Part shown: piece by piece, positions 38,201-45,738 of the stretch
Layout: each line of letters starts with the position of its first letter
Numbering within the stretch: the stretch's first letter is position 1
Source: Teredinibacter waterburyi
GTDB taxonomy: Bacteria; Pseudomonadota; Gammaproteobacteria; Pseudomonadales; Cellvibrionaceae
DNA length: 64,000 nt
Assembly (NCBI RefSeq): GCF_001922985.1
Contig: NZ_MRUH01000007.1
Span: 96,339 to 160,338 of the forward strand
Direction: 5' to 3'
Notes under the pieces: model-generated
Seen by the model: the letters and a program-made list of their open reading frames with translations, nothing else
Databases searched by the model: none
Told to the model about the DNA's origin: nothing
Position numbers and translations under genes: made by a program

Positions 38201-38441
38201 GCTATTAGATATTGAAATGCCGCGCATGGACGGTTTTGAAGTCGCGAAAAATATTCGTACCAGTAGCCGCTTGAAGCATATCCCAATCATTATGATTACC
38301 TCGCGTACCGGCTCCAAGCACCGCGACCACGCCATGAGCCTTGGTGTTAATGGCTATATGGGTAAGCCTTATCAGGAAGATCTACTACTCGAAAAATTAA
38401 ATGAACTGCTAGCGTTGGCAGTTAACCCCGAACTAGGGTAA
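32202..38441 (+). CDS. chpA: Hybrid CheA-like kinase ChpA with multiple Hpt domains
   Basis: At 2079 residues this is the largest gene of the window. In order: an N-terminal FimL/Hpt-like region with a variant HQVHG box (H49); long helical, Hpt-like regions without a phosphohistidine (about residues 140-560); Hpt with H697 (HTLKGSG); Hpt with H877 (HTLKGSA); a degenerate Hpt-like segment near 1010-1090; Hpt with H1306 (HTLKGGA); a CheA dimerisation region; the HATPase with N-box HMLRNAVDHG (from 1653); a CheW-like domain; and a C-terminal receiver with D2003. Acidic linkers join the Hpt units. Pseudomonas ChpA is longer (~2470 residues) with six Hpt plus Ser/Thr variants. The kinase phosphorylates PilG and PilH. 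Confidence 0.96.
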   Translation: MADKRNFAALDWVIGEISDTLKDARQALEAYVEDPKDSTRIRFCLTHIHQVHGSLQMVEFHGASLLAEEMEHLAQALMDHQVTSAPEAQEVLMRSLLQLPSYLDHVKNQKEDRPGIVLPLLNDLRAVRNQSYLSETNLFSPDLSPISGISGNRHPITGDPAKLKQVLKKLREMYQFAAASVLRGIKIEENLSYLDKVFSRLEALTQGTPSHPLWEVSAALVEGLLRDDIELSVAVRGLLRHLARELRILGEKSPGALDFTPRENLLKNLLFYVARADAGGKKVQRVKERYNLDSALLNAGPGDSDRNSLSAPDPEAIRSVIVALSDEINTIKHALDAPLSGHGSPEDLKEVLPVVKRVADTLAVLGIGDLRKQVIIQNEELERLSTLNSIDEERLLGVASRIIEIEHRLEAISKVVGTNRDLATVDEREIEIDQAKITVLRECQLGLEQIKDAIVEYISSKWDKSHLLNVGALLKDIRGGLDMIPLPRPARILISCNDFIQEQLLDKEDKPAWQTLDTLADAIASVEYYLERLSGDMEEDSEGLLDVAESSVAFLGYPVTNSGGIVHAPASVVEPAVTPIVEPNRRFNDPARDVVELENDESDEGLELQSLLTAEQLDEPETTTESETASNAPERAVSLDLISVDDDAEESDIDDEIIEIFIEEAGEVTETLHEYFPQWKENQQDQDALVVVRRAFHTLKGSGRMVEAADIGELAWSVENMLNRVIDNTVTVDPAHAHFIEHVLNLLPTLIESFANKTRNPQRALTDQYMAWGDRLSSGDIPEELARIPDGGSVELPDLAGTAATSEVQSSDIEPIVAAELVAEVDSDEQDENLILWEIFSSEAETHLATMQQFIDHMEQEAPLYQPPSDDLQRALHTLKGSAKMAHVNPIAAMAEPLESFAKELISYQVPINADILQLLRDCVAYTRDGLVQLRRGEMVEISRIEQFVARSAELRQLSVGHLVHLKELAKDGQQKVDPRLLSIFMAEDMNLLLDAEETLGAWQVNPADTQAVKPMVNELTTLNEGAQLANLPDMAGLSAQLLKVYDQAFAGQQDVSDDFFQLLGAGHNALLDMVDAVAAGQNATIPPEDITSSLASLIHAGELLPAKLDPASDQSEGLLAEGGDTDGSLPIATDLPEHAVFDETDLADFSENYLDTSALLVESAKVEAPQEDSLQDSDTALDLGDESLSLYGVETEDLSDDSNENQDASAEASLEHSLNESLPKVDEPSVSGSADAESVDESSVLAVVGLLDNIDTKDEDFDEDIVEVFLEEADELIEELDEAVHSWEADWSDFENAEQIKRALHTLKGGARLAGMTNLGELTHDYESFIMATDLSVVEEGFFATLHDYQDQVLRAVRAVQVFMASDSDQARGADETDIAAAEPLEFAAESNTAPAVSNVNSDVEADEPPAAMVMSAQESNVLPFMPKPRDEGMQQGSGFSMPELNKGNAPAPQQAIARKTGPQEVVKVNSDLLEELVNLAGETSISRGRIQQQVSDFGGSLDEMDATLGRLQEQLRRLDIETEAQILFRQEQLAAHEDFDPLEMDRYSALQQLSRSLIESASDLEDLKATLSDKVRDTETVLLQQSRINTTLQEGLMRSRMVPFSRLVPRLRRIVRQVASELGKQVSFELDNVEGELDRSVLERMVPPLEHMLRNAVDHGVEMPERRIELGKPESGRIVLTLGREGGDVILRLADDGRGVDLKRVREKAIDRGLMAADAELSDFDVMQFILHAGFSTAETVTQISGRGVGMDVVHSEIKQLGGSVTINSEWGAGTEFIVRLPFTVSVNRALMVEIGSDLYAVPLNTIEGIVRVSPFELEHYYASQNAKFEYAGENYKVRYLGTLLNRDTPAKLEGHALPLPVLLVRSADQTMAIQVDALQGSREVVVKALGSQFGAVQGVSGATVMGDGSVVVILDPHALVRVDMAQSSLSLEHQHTSLPAQAVPIEETTKTIMVVDDSVTVRKVTTRFLEREGFDVITAKDGVDALRVLQEQIPDAMLLDIEMPRMDGFEVAKNIRTSSRLKHIPIIMITSRTGSKHRDHAMSLGVNGYMGKPYQEDLLLEKLNELLALAVNPELG

Positions 38442-38446
38442 CGATT

Positions 38447-39418
38447 TTGAAAGTTCAGGCCATCAAATTCGGCCTGTTGGCGGCAACACCAACGGAGTTG
38501 GCCGACATTCAGCGAATGGTAGTGCGAGCTGGGCATATTGTTGTCGCTTCGGTCACGGTAGAAGCGACAAAGCTCAAGCCTCTGCCAGAAGTAGAGGCTT
38601 GGGTTGTACGTTTAGGTGGCGAGGACGATACCGATGAGCCGCTTATCGATTTATTAGATTGTTTGTCGACACCTATCATTTACGACGATCTTGAAGTTGA
38701 GACAACACCGAATATAGATGAACGCAGTCGCCGATTTGCTGCAAAAGTGCAGCAGTGTTGCGCCGATGTGAGCGGTTTTGTTGGGGTTCGTGAGCAGAGT
38801 TCAGACCGCAGCAATAGCAGTGACGTTAAGCGCCGTGCGCAAGAGGTTTGGGTGTTAGGCGCGTCTACTGGCGGGCCTGAAGCTGTGACAGCTTTCTTAG
38901 ATTGCTTACCCAAAGGGGTTACAGGTGTTGCTTTTATTTATGTGCAGCACATTAATTCAGAAATTAGCGACACACTACGAAAGGTTTTGGTGCGCCACAC
39001 AAGCTGGCAGGTGTTTAATTGTGAGAAAGCGCATTTAATCGCCGAACAAAGTATTTACATCGTCTCGCCAGCGAACCAAGTCAGCATTCACGATACCGGG
39101 ATCTTGGCGCCTCACCCGGATGCTTGGTTGGGGCCTTATAGTCCCTCAATCGATCAGGTTATGGCCAAGCTTGCACGGGTGTACGGGCATTCGAGTGGTG
39201 CAATAATTTTTTCTGGTATGGGTGATGACGGCAGTAAAAGTTGTGCCTATATGCATCACTATGGCGGCACGGTTTGGGCCCAGTCACCGTTGAGTTGTAC
39301 CGTTGATTCTATGCCTGTTTCTGCTATCAATACGGGTGTGGTTAGCTACCAAGGGTCTCCTGAAAACTTGGCAAAACGCTTCGCTCATGAGCGCCATTCA
39401 AAGCAAGCGGCGTTTTAA
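38447..39418 (+). CDS. chpB: CheB-type methylesterase ChpB
   Basis: A 323-residue protein starting with TTG. The ribosome site AGGG overlaps the chpA stop five bases upstream, so translation is coupled. The C-terminal CheB esterase domain has the catalytic serine S140 in LGASTGGPEA, the histidine in VQHIN and the aspartate in GMGDDG. The N-terminal ~110 residues look like a receiver fold without the phosphoacceptor aspartate. This differs from enteric CheB, and phospho-activation is not expected. It removes methyl groups from PilJ. Confidence 0.93.
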   Translation: MKVQAIKFGLLAATPTELADIQRMVVRAGHIVVASVTVEATKLKPLPEVEAWVVRLGGEDDTDEPLIDLLDCLSTPIIYDDLEVETTPNIDERSRRFAAKVQQCCADVSGFVGVREQSSDRSNSSDVKRRAQEVWVLGASTGGPEAVTAFLDCLPKGVTGVAFIYVQHINSEISDTLRKVLVRHTSWQVFNCEKAHLIAEQSIYIVSPANQVSIHDTGILAPHPDAWLGPYSPSIDQVMAKLARVYGHSSGAIIFSGMGDDGSKSCAYMHHYGGTVWAQSPLSCTVDSMPVSAINTGVVSYQGSPENLAKRFAHERHSKQAAF

Positions 39419-39553
39419 CGAAAACACAATTTACAAATTAATCCTGACCGCACCTGTTGTTAGTATTCGGGATTGAAGTGAGTTTTAAGCGGTACGCCGA
39501 ACACTCAAAACTCGCTACACAAACACTATCAGCCTCGATAAAAAGATACCGTT

Positions 39554-40054
39554 ATGAGTGACGACCAAATAGAAATCGATCCAGATACAGAAGATACCAG
39601 CGAAGAGGTTTCTTGCCTTCTTGTGCCTTTATTGAATACACGCTTGTTGTTGCCAGCATCTACTGTTGCAGAAATGGCGGCGATGAAGCCGCTGATTCCG
39701 GTTGATCGCATGCCGTCTTGGATGCTGGGCTTCTACGACTGGCGGGAAGTTCGCGTGCCGGTTATTTCTTACGAGGTTATTAATGGAGTTAGTGGTGCAC
39801 CGCTGCATCCTCAGGGTCGTATGGCGGTCATCAACAATACTGGCGTTGACCCCCGGCTACCGTTTATTGCAATACCAACTCAGGGTATCCCGCGTATGTC
39901 TCGGGTTAGTATTCACGATATTTCCGAAAATCCGAATGTTGTGCGGCGCAGTTTCGATAGGATGCGTGTACGCATCGGCATGGAAGAATTTGTGATACCT
40001 GATATCGGAGCCATAGAGCAGGCTTATATTAATACTGGCCGCTTAGACGGTTAA
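39554..40054 (+). CDS. chpC: CheW-like adaptor ChpC
   Basis: A 166-residue CheW-domain protein with an acidic N-terminus (residues 2-18). The core shows LLVPLLNTRLLLPAS, MLGFYDWREVRVPVISYE and DIGAIEQAY. In Pseudomonas ChpC is a second, non-essential adaptor of the Pil-Chp system. It is separated from chpB by 135 bases and followed eight bases later by a hairpin, so it ends the cluster. Confidence 0.9.
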   Translation: MSDDQIEIDPDTEDTSEEVSCLLVPLLNTRLLLPASTVAEMAAMKPLIPVDRMPSWMLGFYDWREVRVPVISYEVINGVSGAPLHPQGRMAVINNTGVDPRLPFIAIPTQGIPRMSRVSIHDISENPNVVRRSFDRMRVRIGMEEFVIPDIGAIEQAYINTGRLDG

Positions 40055-40062
40055 ACGACCCG

Positions 40063-40087
40063 GCTGCCCGCTGTAAAAGCGGGCAGC
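40063..40087 (+). terminator. Terminator-like hairpin after chpC
   Basis: GCTGCCCGCT and AGCGGGCAGC pair perfectly (10 pairs) around a 5-base loop, eight bases past the chpC stop, followed by a pyrimidine-rich TTCATATTCTTCTT. The T-run is interrupted, so efficiency is uncertain. It also lies at the 3' end of the convergent hslO. Confidence 0.65.
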
Positions 40088-40120
40088 TTCATATTCTTCT
40101 TGTCCCGAATTCTAGCTTAA

Positions 40121-41026
40121 TTAATGTAATGGCTGATCTTTCTCGCCAAAAATAGAATCCATATCCTCGCTGGCAAATGCATAGTGCTGACCACAAAACT
40201 GGCAGTCGACTGCGATTTTTCCCTTCTCTTCTAGCATCGATTCCGCGTCGCTACGGCCGAGTGAAATCAGTGCGTTAGCGCTTCTCTCGCGACTACAACT
40301 GCAGCGAAATTGAAGTTCTCGTGCTGGGTATAGGCGGCATTTAAGTTCATTAAATAAACGGTACAACAGTGCATCGCGGGGTAAACTAAACAGTTCGTCG
40401 TGGGTTAACGTAGCGGCCAAATTTACGGCGGTGGCCCAAACCTCGCCGCGCTGATCTAGATCTTTAATTTTCTGAGCGGGTAGGCTTTGTAGCATTAGGC
40501 CGCCACAGACGAATTCGCTGGCAAATAACCAAAGCTTGGTGGGGAGCTGTTCGGATTGTACGAAATAAGACGAGAGGCAAGCCGCAAGTGTTTCGCCGTC
40601 GAGTGGCACAACACCCTGATAGCGCTCCCCTTGGCTCGGGTCGACGGTGATGGTCAAAAACCCGTTACCGAGCAGTTCCTTAAACGATTTCTCCGTACCT
40701 AATAATTCGAGCTGTTCGTTAGTGAAAGACTCCGAGTGACGTAAAATTCCGCGCAGATCACCACGATTATTGGCTTCCGCCATGATTAACGGGACTGCGC
40801 CATCTCCACGTGCTTGCAGGGTGAGGACGCCATCAAACTTGAGTGTTTCACTGAGTAGCGAGATGGCCGCAAAAAACTGCCCCAATAGCGGCTTAAGGGA
40901 TGTAGGTATTTGCTGATGCGCCATTGCTTTCTGATAGCTGGTGCGCAGTGTAACAAGCTCACCGCGAACATCGGTATCATCAAAAATAAAGCGGTGAGTA
41001 CAATCAAAAACGTGGTGTTCAGACAT
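40121..41026 (-). CDS. hslO: Redox-regulated chaperone Hsp33
   Basis: A 301-residue Hsp33 with a C-terminal zinc redox switch: C242-x-C244 and C275-x2-C278. Oxidation releases zinc and activates holdase activity under oxidative heat stress. Length and motif match the family. It follows hslR on the minus strand, 46 bases away, in the conserved heat-shock cluster nudE-yrfG-hslR-hslO. Confidence 0.96.
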   Translation of the reverse strand: MSEHHVFDCTHRFIFDDTDVRGELVTLRTSYQKAMAHQQIPTSLKPLLGQFFAAISLLSETLKFDGVLTLQARGDGAVPLIMAEANNRGDLRGILRHSESFTNEQLELLGTEKSFKELLGNGFLTITVDPSQGERYQGVVPLDGETLAACLSSYFVQSEQLPTKLWLFASEFVCGGLMLQSLPAQKIKDLDQRGEVWATAVNLAATLTHDELFSLPRDALLYRLFNELKCRLYPARELQFRCSCSRERSANALISLGRSDAESMLEEKGKIAVDCQFCGQHYAFASEDMDSIFGEKDQPLH

Positions 41027-41072
41027 AACAACAGGGTCCGGTTAATTTGGGCAAGAGTCGATCGGCACGAAA

Positions 41073-41459
41073 CTATTCGTTTAAATCGCGCTTAAATTGA
41101 TTGATGAGGCGGCGCTCACGCGGATTAGGCTTGCCGGCAGTGTGAGCACTCTGGCCGCCAAGCGATTTGCGTTGCGCTGCGTAGAGTGCGCGTTTTTCTA
41201 TGCTGGCTTGTGTTTCTTGATAAAGCTTAGCTGCTTCCGGTGCACCGCGACGTTGATCCGACAGCGCTAAAATCAGCACCTCGCGTTCATCATAGCCCTG
41301 TCTTACCTGTAGCGTCATACCTTCTTCGATATCTTTGCTAGCTTTCACGCGAGCGCCATTCAGGTGGATTTTTCCACCGTCGATGGCCTGCTTTGCTAGG
41401 CTGCGGGTCTTAAAAAACCGCGCCGCCCAGAGCCACTTGTCGATACGAACTTTGTTCAT
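41073..41459 (-). CDS. hslR: Heat-shock protein 15 (ribosome-associated S4 protein)
   Basis: A 128-residue Hsp15 with an N-terminal S4 RNA-binding domain (RIDKWLWAARFFKTRSLAKQ) and a basic C-terminus. The family binds stalled 50S subunits carrying nascent chains. It lies between yrfG and hslO on the same strand, as in E. coli. Confidence 0.95.
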   Translation of the reverse strand: MNKVRIDKWLWAARFFKTRSLAKQAIDGGKIHLNGARVKASKDIEEGMTLQVRQGYDEREVLILALSDQRRGAPEAAKLYQETQASIEKRALYAAQRKSLGGQSAHTAGKPNPRERRLINQFKRDLNE

Positions 41460-41497
41460 AAGATTAAATAGCTGGGATATTGGATTTAAGTGGCGCT

Positions 41498-42166
41498 CTA
41501 CGGCTGCACGTGCGTAGGGGGCATTATCTCGTCGAAATGGGTGATGTCGATAAATTCTCCAGACGCAATACCACGACGTTGGCTATCGGGTTGAGTGATA
41601 CATACCAGATGCTGAATACCAAAGGTTTTGGCGCTGCGGAGAATATTGGGGGTGTCGTCTATAAATAAAGTGGTGTTCGGGTCGAAATGTTCTTTTTCCT
41701 GCAATTTGTGCCAAAAAGCGATATCTTCTTTTGGTAGGCTGAACTCGTGAGACGAGATTACCAAGTCCAGCCAGCGGTCAATTTCTGTCACATCCAATTT
41801 CAGCTGTAACCCTTTTGGGTGAGAGTTGGTGATAAGTACAACCTTTTTACCAATGTGGCGTAGTGTTTTTAGAAACTCTTCCGCGTAGGGGCGTATTTGA
41901 ATCTTGTGGAGAATTTCGCGTTTAAGTAGTGGAATATCCATTTCGACCAGTTCAGACCAGTGATCTAAACAATACCACTGTAGCGTACCTCGGTAGGATT
42001 CGATGCGCTCACCCAAAAAGCGCTCGGACTCTTCCAGCGAGATGCCTTTCGCGTCTGCATAGCGCATGGGTAGATGAGTAAGCCAAAAATAGTTATCGAA
42101 GTGGAGGTCGAGCAAGGTGCCGTCCATATCCAATAACACTGTCTCGATTTGGTTCCAGTTAATCAT
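41498..42166 (-). CDS. yrfG: HAD nucleotidase YrfG (GMP/IMP 5'-nucleotidase)
   Basis: A 222-residue HAD hydrolase. Motif I is LLDMDGTLLDLHFDN with D12/D14, motif II is ITNSHP, the lysine is in LPKEDI, and motif IV is LFIDDTP. The DLHFDNYFW continuation is typical of the YrfG branch, whose E. coli member dephosphorylates GMP and IMP. It heads the yrfG-hslR-hslO run and diverges from nudE across 38 bases. Confidence 0.92.
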   Translation of the reverse strand: MINWNQIETVLLDMDGTLLDLHFDNYFWLTHLPMRYADAKGISLEESERFLGERIESYRGTLQWYCLDHWSELVEMDIPLLKREILHKIQIRPYAEEFLKTLRHIGKKVVLITNSHPKGLQLKLDVTEIDRWLDLVISSHEFSLPKEDIAFWHKLQEKEHFDPNTTLFIDDTPNILRSAKTFGIQHLVCITQPDSQRRGIASGEFIDITHFDEIMPPTHVQP

Positions 42167-42204
42167 TGTTATAATGCAGTTCTCATTTATCTAGGTAATC
42201 CACT

Positions 42205-42762
42205 ATGCCGGTTAAACCCGAAATACTCAATTGCAAGATGGTCGCGCGTAGCCGCCTATTCCGCATTGAGGAGCTGTCGTTACGTTTTAGTAACGGCGAA
42301 GAACGAATATATGAGCGTTTAGCATCGGGCGGCAGTGGCGCGGTACTTATAGTGCCTATACTTGATGAAGATACGGTGCTGTTAATTCGCGAATACGGTG
42401 TAGGTATTGAGGGCTATGAAATTGGATTGCCAAAGGGCCGGGTCGAATCTGGGGAAGATATTTTACACGCGGCTAACCGCGAGCTGATGGAAGAGGTTGG
42501 CCACGGTGCTCGTGAACTAAAGCTACTAAAACGGGTGAGCCAATCTCCCAGCTATATGCAGCACCATACCAATATAATAATTGCCCAAGGCCTGTACCCC
42601 GAGACGGCTGAGGGTGACGAACCCGAGCCGCTTGACGTTGTACCCTGCTCGCTATCGGACATCGATAACCTCGTTGCAAGTGGCGAACTAACCGAGGCGA
42701 GAAGTATTGCGGCGCTGTATTTGGCTCGTGCTTATCTAAAAGGTGATTACAAGCCGAATTAG
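42205..42762 (+). CDS. nudE: ADP-compounds hydrolase NudE
   Basis: A 185-residue Nudix enzyme. The Nudix box spans about residues 78-100 (G78, E84, R92-E93, E96-E97, G99) within LPKGRVESGED and RELMEEVG. E. coli NudE cleaves ADP-ribose, NADH and diadenosine polyphosphates. Its position beside yrfG-hslR-hslO supports the name over other Nudix members. Confidence 0.93.
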   Translation: MPVKPEILNCKMVARSRLFRIEELSLRFSNGEERIYERLASGGSGAVLIVPILDEDTVLLIREYGVGIEGYEIGLPKGRVESGEDILHAANRELMEEVGHGARELKLLKRVSQSPSYMQHHTNIIIAQGLYPETAEGDEPEPLDVVPCSLSDIDNLVASGELTEARSIAALYLARAYLKGDYKPN

Positions 42763-43098
42763 GGGGACGACTCTGGGCTTATGAAGTCACCTGCTTTAAG
42801 CTCAGGTGTGGCGCGTGATGCAGCGAAAGTGAATACTTACTAAAACGCGACTGATATTAGAACCCTATCTCGATATAAGAAAAAAGTGGCGTCAGATTTA
42901 TCTTTTGGCCGTTTTATGAACCATCTTTGCTTCAATCACTCTGATATTTAGCTATTCTTAACCGACCGGCAACATAATAAGAAAAAAGCTGGAAATAGAA
43001 TCAGGCCTATCGTTTTACATCAACCTAGCGTCTTACCCTAGAGTTGTAACATAAGACTTACAAAGGGCAGTCAACCTAACAACGAATGGAAGAGGCAT
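42763..43098. other. 336-base intergenic region before a small gene
   Basis: No gene is seen. It holds a CACCTG/CAGGTG hairpin soon after nudE, without a T-run, and two copies of ATAAGAAAAAAG about 100 bases apart. The AT-rich part nearest 43098 probably includes the promoter of the small gene that follows. Confidence 0.4.
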
Positions 43099-43317
43099 AT
43101 GAACAGGGCACATCAGCTACACGGTATCAATGCGCCGTATAACAACACTACCTTGATGCGGCAACAGCTCATTCGTGAAATAACGTGTTTAGAGCGTCAG
43201 TTAGAGCGTTTGCGCTTGCGTGATGAGTTGTTAGATTTCTCTACCGTACAAACCTATGAAGAAATGATTACAAGTCGCCGAGAGATGTTAGAAAATTTAC
43301 CATGGGAAAACAGTTAG
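43099..43317 (+). CDS. Small coiled-coil protein of unknown function
   Basis: A 72-residue protein with a strong GGAAGAGG ribosome site just before the ATG. Residues ~20-45 form a charged amphipathic helix (ITCLERQLERLRLRDELL) suited to coiled-coil pairing, followed by a second helix. I recognise no family. A good terminator lies 140 bases downstream, so the unit looks like a one-gene transcript with a long 3' leader. Confidence 0.65.
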   Translation: MNRAHQLHGINAPYNNTTLMRQQLIREITCLERQLERLRLRDELLDFSTVQTYEEMITSRREMLENLPWENS

Positions 43318-43457
43318 TTTAAGCTTATTGCCTAGCGGACTTTTGATAATTAAAACGCTAGCCGTAACCTTGGTAACTTGCCCCAATTTCTCGATATTTT
43401 TTAGCGCTATTTCACGGCTTGCTAAAGACGAATCTATAATCATTAAAGCTAGTAAAG

Positions 43458-43483
43458 GCCCGCGGTATTAAGCGGGCTTTTTT
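43458..43483 (+). terminator. Rho-independent terminator
   Basis: GCCCGC (43458-43463) pairs with GCGGGC (43472-43477) around an 8-base loop and is followed by six T. It ends the transcript of the 72-residue gene upstream, or of a small RNA in the 140 bases between. It lies 13 bases before the 3' end of the convergent DUF3014 gene. Confidence 0.85.
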
Positions 43484-43495
43484 ATGTAACAAAGA

Positions 43496-44401
43496 TCAAC
43501 CCTTTCTCTTATCCTCTGTTCGTTCTAATAAACTTTTTAATTCCTTTAACTTCAACTTAACGCTAGCGCGATTTTCGGTACCGAGACGCAGCATCAATTT
43601 TTGACTGTTGGGTAGTCGTTCCAACGCGGGATCCAAGTATTTATAGAGTACCGATGTACGAATTAATATCGGTTCCTGCTTAGGCTCTGGTGTTGCTAGT
43701 AAATTGGTTAAAGTGTCTATTACGACTTGGTTAAAATCGGAAGGCCCTTCCCCTAACTCCTCGTAGGCTTGTTGTAACAGAGGGTAATAGGCACGATAAA
43801 GCTGAACAGCAGAATCGAGCGGCGCCCTATTGATCAGTTCGACATAGGGTTGGTAGCGCTGAAAATTAGCTGCGCCCATTTGGTACGTTGGCGTTTCTAT
43901 AAATTCACCAATAACCTCTGACGATGCAATGGGCGTGGATTTCCCGGTTGCAACTGCATTAAATTGTTTAGCGGGGCCCTCTAAGGGCCGATACTGCTGA
44001 ACAACATTTCCCTTGCTGAGATTATAAATAGCACGCACCGACTTTCGGATAATCTCATCGGGTGTTAGCTTTCCCGCGAGCGCGCCCAACAAATTTAATG
44101 ACGTAATCTCATTCCTCAGAACTACGTCGCTATCGTTAAGCTTGGGAAGCGGAGTTGGTGTAGGTTCAGGTGTGGTTTGAGCTTCTGCAGTGATGACAGC
44201 AAGTACTTCCGATGACTTGTTAACCGTTGTTGGCATCACTACAGGGGTAGGGATGGGAACCTGTTGTGAAATAGATTTGACCGCCTCAGTGTTAGAATTC
44301 TGATCTCGAGAAAGCAAAAAATACGCGAGTAGAGCGGCTACGAGGCAAACGCCAAGTAACAGTAAGGTTACGATTGGAAATGGGCGGTCGTTTGTACTCA
44401 T
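43496..44401 (-). CDS. DUF3014 membrane-anchored protein
   Basis: A 301-residue protein with one N-terminal transmembrane helix (residues ~10-30) and a Pro/Thr-rich linker (to ~95). The C-terminal domain matches DUF3014: DEIIRKSVRAIYNLSKGNVV, YQRYxPYVELI-like and LYRAYYPLLQQAYEELG segments are the family pattern. The topology suggests a periplasmic domain held to the inner membrane. No function is known for the family. It diverges from the LpxR-like gene across 51 bases. Confidence 0.82.
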   Translation of the reverse strand: MSTNDRPFPIVTLLLLGVCLVAALLAYFLLSRDQNSNTEAVKSISQQVPIPTPVVMPTTVNKSSEVLAVITAEAQTTPEPTPTPLPKLNDSDVVLRNEITSLNLLGALAGKLTPDEIIRKSVRAIYNLSKGNVVQQYRPLEGPAKQFNAVATGKSTPIASSEVIGEFIETPTYQMGAANFQRYQPYVELINRAPLDSAVQLYRAYYPLLQQAYEELGEGPSDFNQVVIDTLTNLLATPEPKQEPILIRTSVLYKYLDPALERLPNSQKLMLRLGTENRASVKLKLKELKSLLERTEDKRKG

Positions 44402-44452
44402 GGTATTAACCCTAAAAATCTCAAAAATTGAAGCTAAGGAAAACCATAGCGA

Positions 44453-45511
44453 ATGGCTACTAAGAACTCATTCCGGCCTAAGAGTTCACCTGCTTGGAGT
44501 ATATGGCTAAGTTCACTCATCACTTTTGTTGTTGCCGTATCACTATTTAGCGAAGCGGGAGCAAGAGGTGATGATAGGCCTGCTACGGAATACCTAAGCG
44601 TGGTATTTGAAAACGACGTGTTCTTTCAGGAGGACGGCGGTTATACCAACGGTTTTGGCATAGCATTAGGTAAGGGGACTTTTGACGAATTTGATCAAGA
44701 CAATACGCCAGCATGGCTATTACCCTTGGTTAAGCTTAGCTATTTAAGCCGCCTAGATAATCGCAAGCGCGCGATCAGCTACCTGTTTGGCCAAGTCATT
44801 AATACCCCTGAGGATATTGAATCGGAAGACCTGTTAAGCCAGCAGCAGCCTTATTCTGGTGCGTTACTTTGGCGAGCGAATTTTTACGCCGTTGATACCG
44901 ACACTACAGATCGAATAGCGCTCCATCTTGGTGTGGTTGGGCCTAGCGCTAAGGCAGAAGAGTCCCAAAAATTAATTCACAAACTTACCAGTGGAACCAA
45001 TCCGCGTGGTTGGGCCCATCAACTTAACGACGAGCCCGTGGTTAGACTTGAGTTCGCTCATTCCGAAAAATTGTGGCAGCGCTCGTTAACAGGTGGACTG
45101 GGTATTGAATTTATTGGTAGCGCTCATGGTGGTGTTGGCAACCTGCGCAGTGACATCGGCGCCGGTGCCGGGTTTCGCTGGGGTAACCATCTAGCCGAAA
45201 CTGTGCATACAGCGACGGATTTGCCGGGGCGAGAGGTAAACCCAATTGCTGGCGTTGGCGAACGACGTTGGTTAGTTTTTGTTGAGGTATTGGGGCGTTA
45301 TGTTTTTAACGATATTTTTATCGAAGGCAATAGCGTTAAGAGTAGCCACGGTGTACCTCTAATTCATGAACAGCTCCAATTTAGCTACGGGGTATCATTC
45401 AATTTGGGGCGATGGGCGTTTATCTACTCTGGCGCGCGCGCAACGAAAAGCTATAAAAATCAGCCTGCTTCTAGTGATTTTGGCGCCATTGGCGTTACCT
45501 ACCGGTTTTAA
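44453..45511 (+). CDS. LpxR-family lipid A 3'-O-deacylase
   Basis: A 352-residue outer-membrane protein with an N-terminal hydrophobic signal (residues ~16-38). The mature part begins with the family signature FENDVFFQEDGGYTNGF, which holds the Asn-Asp and Thr residues at the LpxR active site, followed by LGVVGPSAKAEESQ and a GWAHQL motif. LpxR enzymes remove the 3'-acyloxyacyl group of lipid A in a Ca2+-dependent way. It ends in aromatic beta strands (YRF) like a barrel. The substrate in this organism is inferred. Confidence 0.86.
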   Translation: MATKNSFRPKSSPAWSIWLSSLITFVVAVSLFSEAGARGDDRPATEYLSVVFENDVFFQEDGGYTNGFGIALGKGTFDEFDQDNTPAWLLPLVKLSYLSRLDNRKRAISYLFGQVINTPEDIESEDLLSQQQPYSGALLWRANFYAVDTDTTDRIALHLGVVGPSAKAEESQKLIHKLTSGTNPRGWAHQLNDEPVVRLEFAHSEKLWQRSLTGGLGIEFIGSAHGGVGNLRSDIGAGAGFRWGNHLAETVHTATDLPGREVNPIAGVGERRWLVFVEVLGRYVFNDIFIEGNSVKSSHGVPLIHEQLQFSYGVSFNLGRWAFIYSGARATKSYKNQPASSDFGAIGVTYRF

Positions 45512-45738
45512 ATTCCCGTTTTAAACAATTATTTTGCCGACAAATTCGGCAGCTAAAATTGCATGTGTCTATACTCATTATCGAGTCTACGTGAAATGGC
45601 ATGGTTCTATATATGCTGTTGGTGTTCGCGTCTTTGTTTAATACCACAAGATCAAACTTCGCATTAGTTCTGGCGTAGTTAGTCAGCCGAAGATCTAAGC
45701 CGTACGCATGTATTGGCAATAGAGTACGGGAAACTCAG

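Noticed and set aside
45495..45719. 74-residue minus-strand frame with several cysteines (CRICRQNNC)
   Set aside because: Overlaps the 3' end of the LpxR-like gene and the promoter region of the binding-protein gene; no ribosome site or family match.
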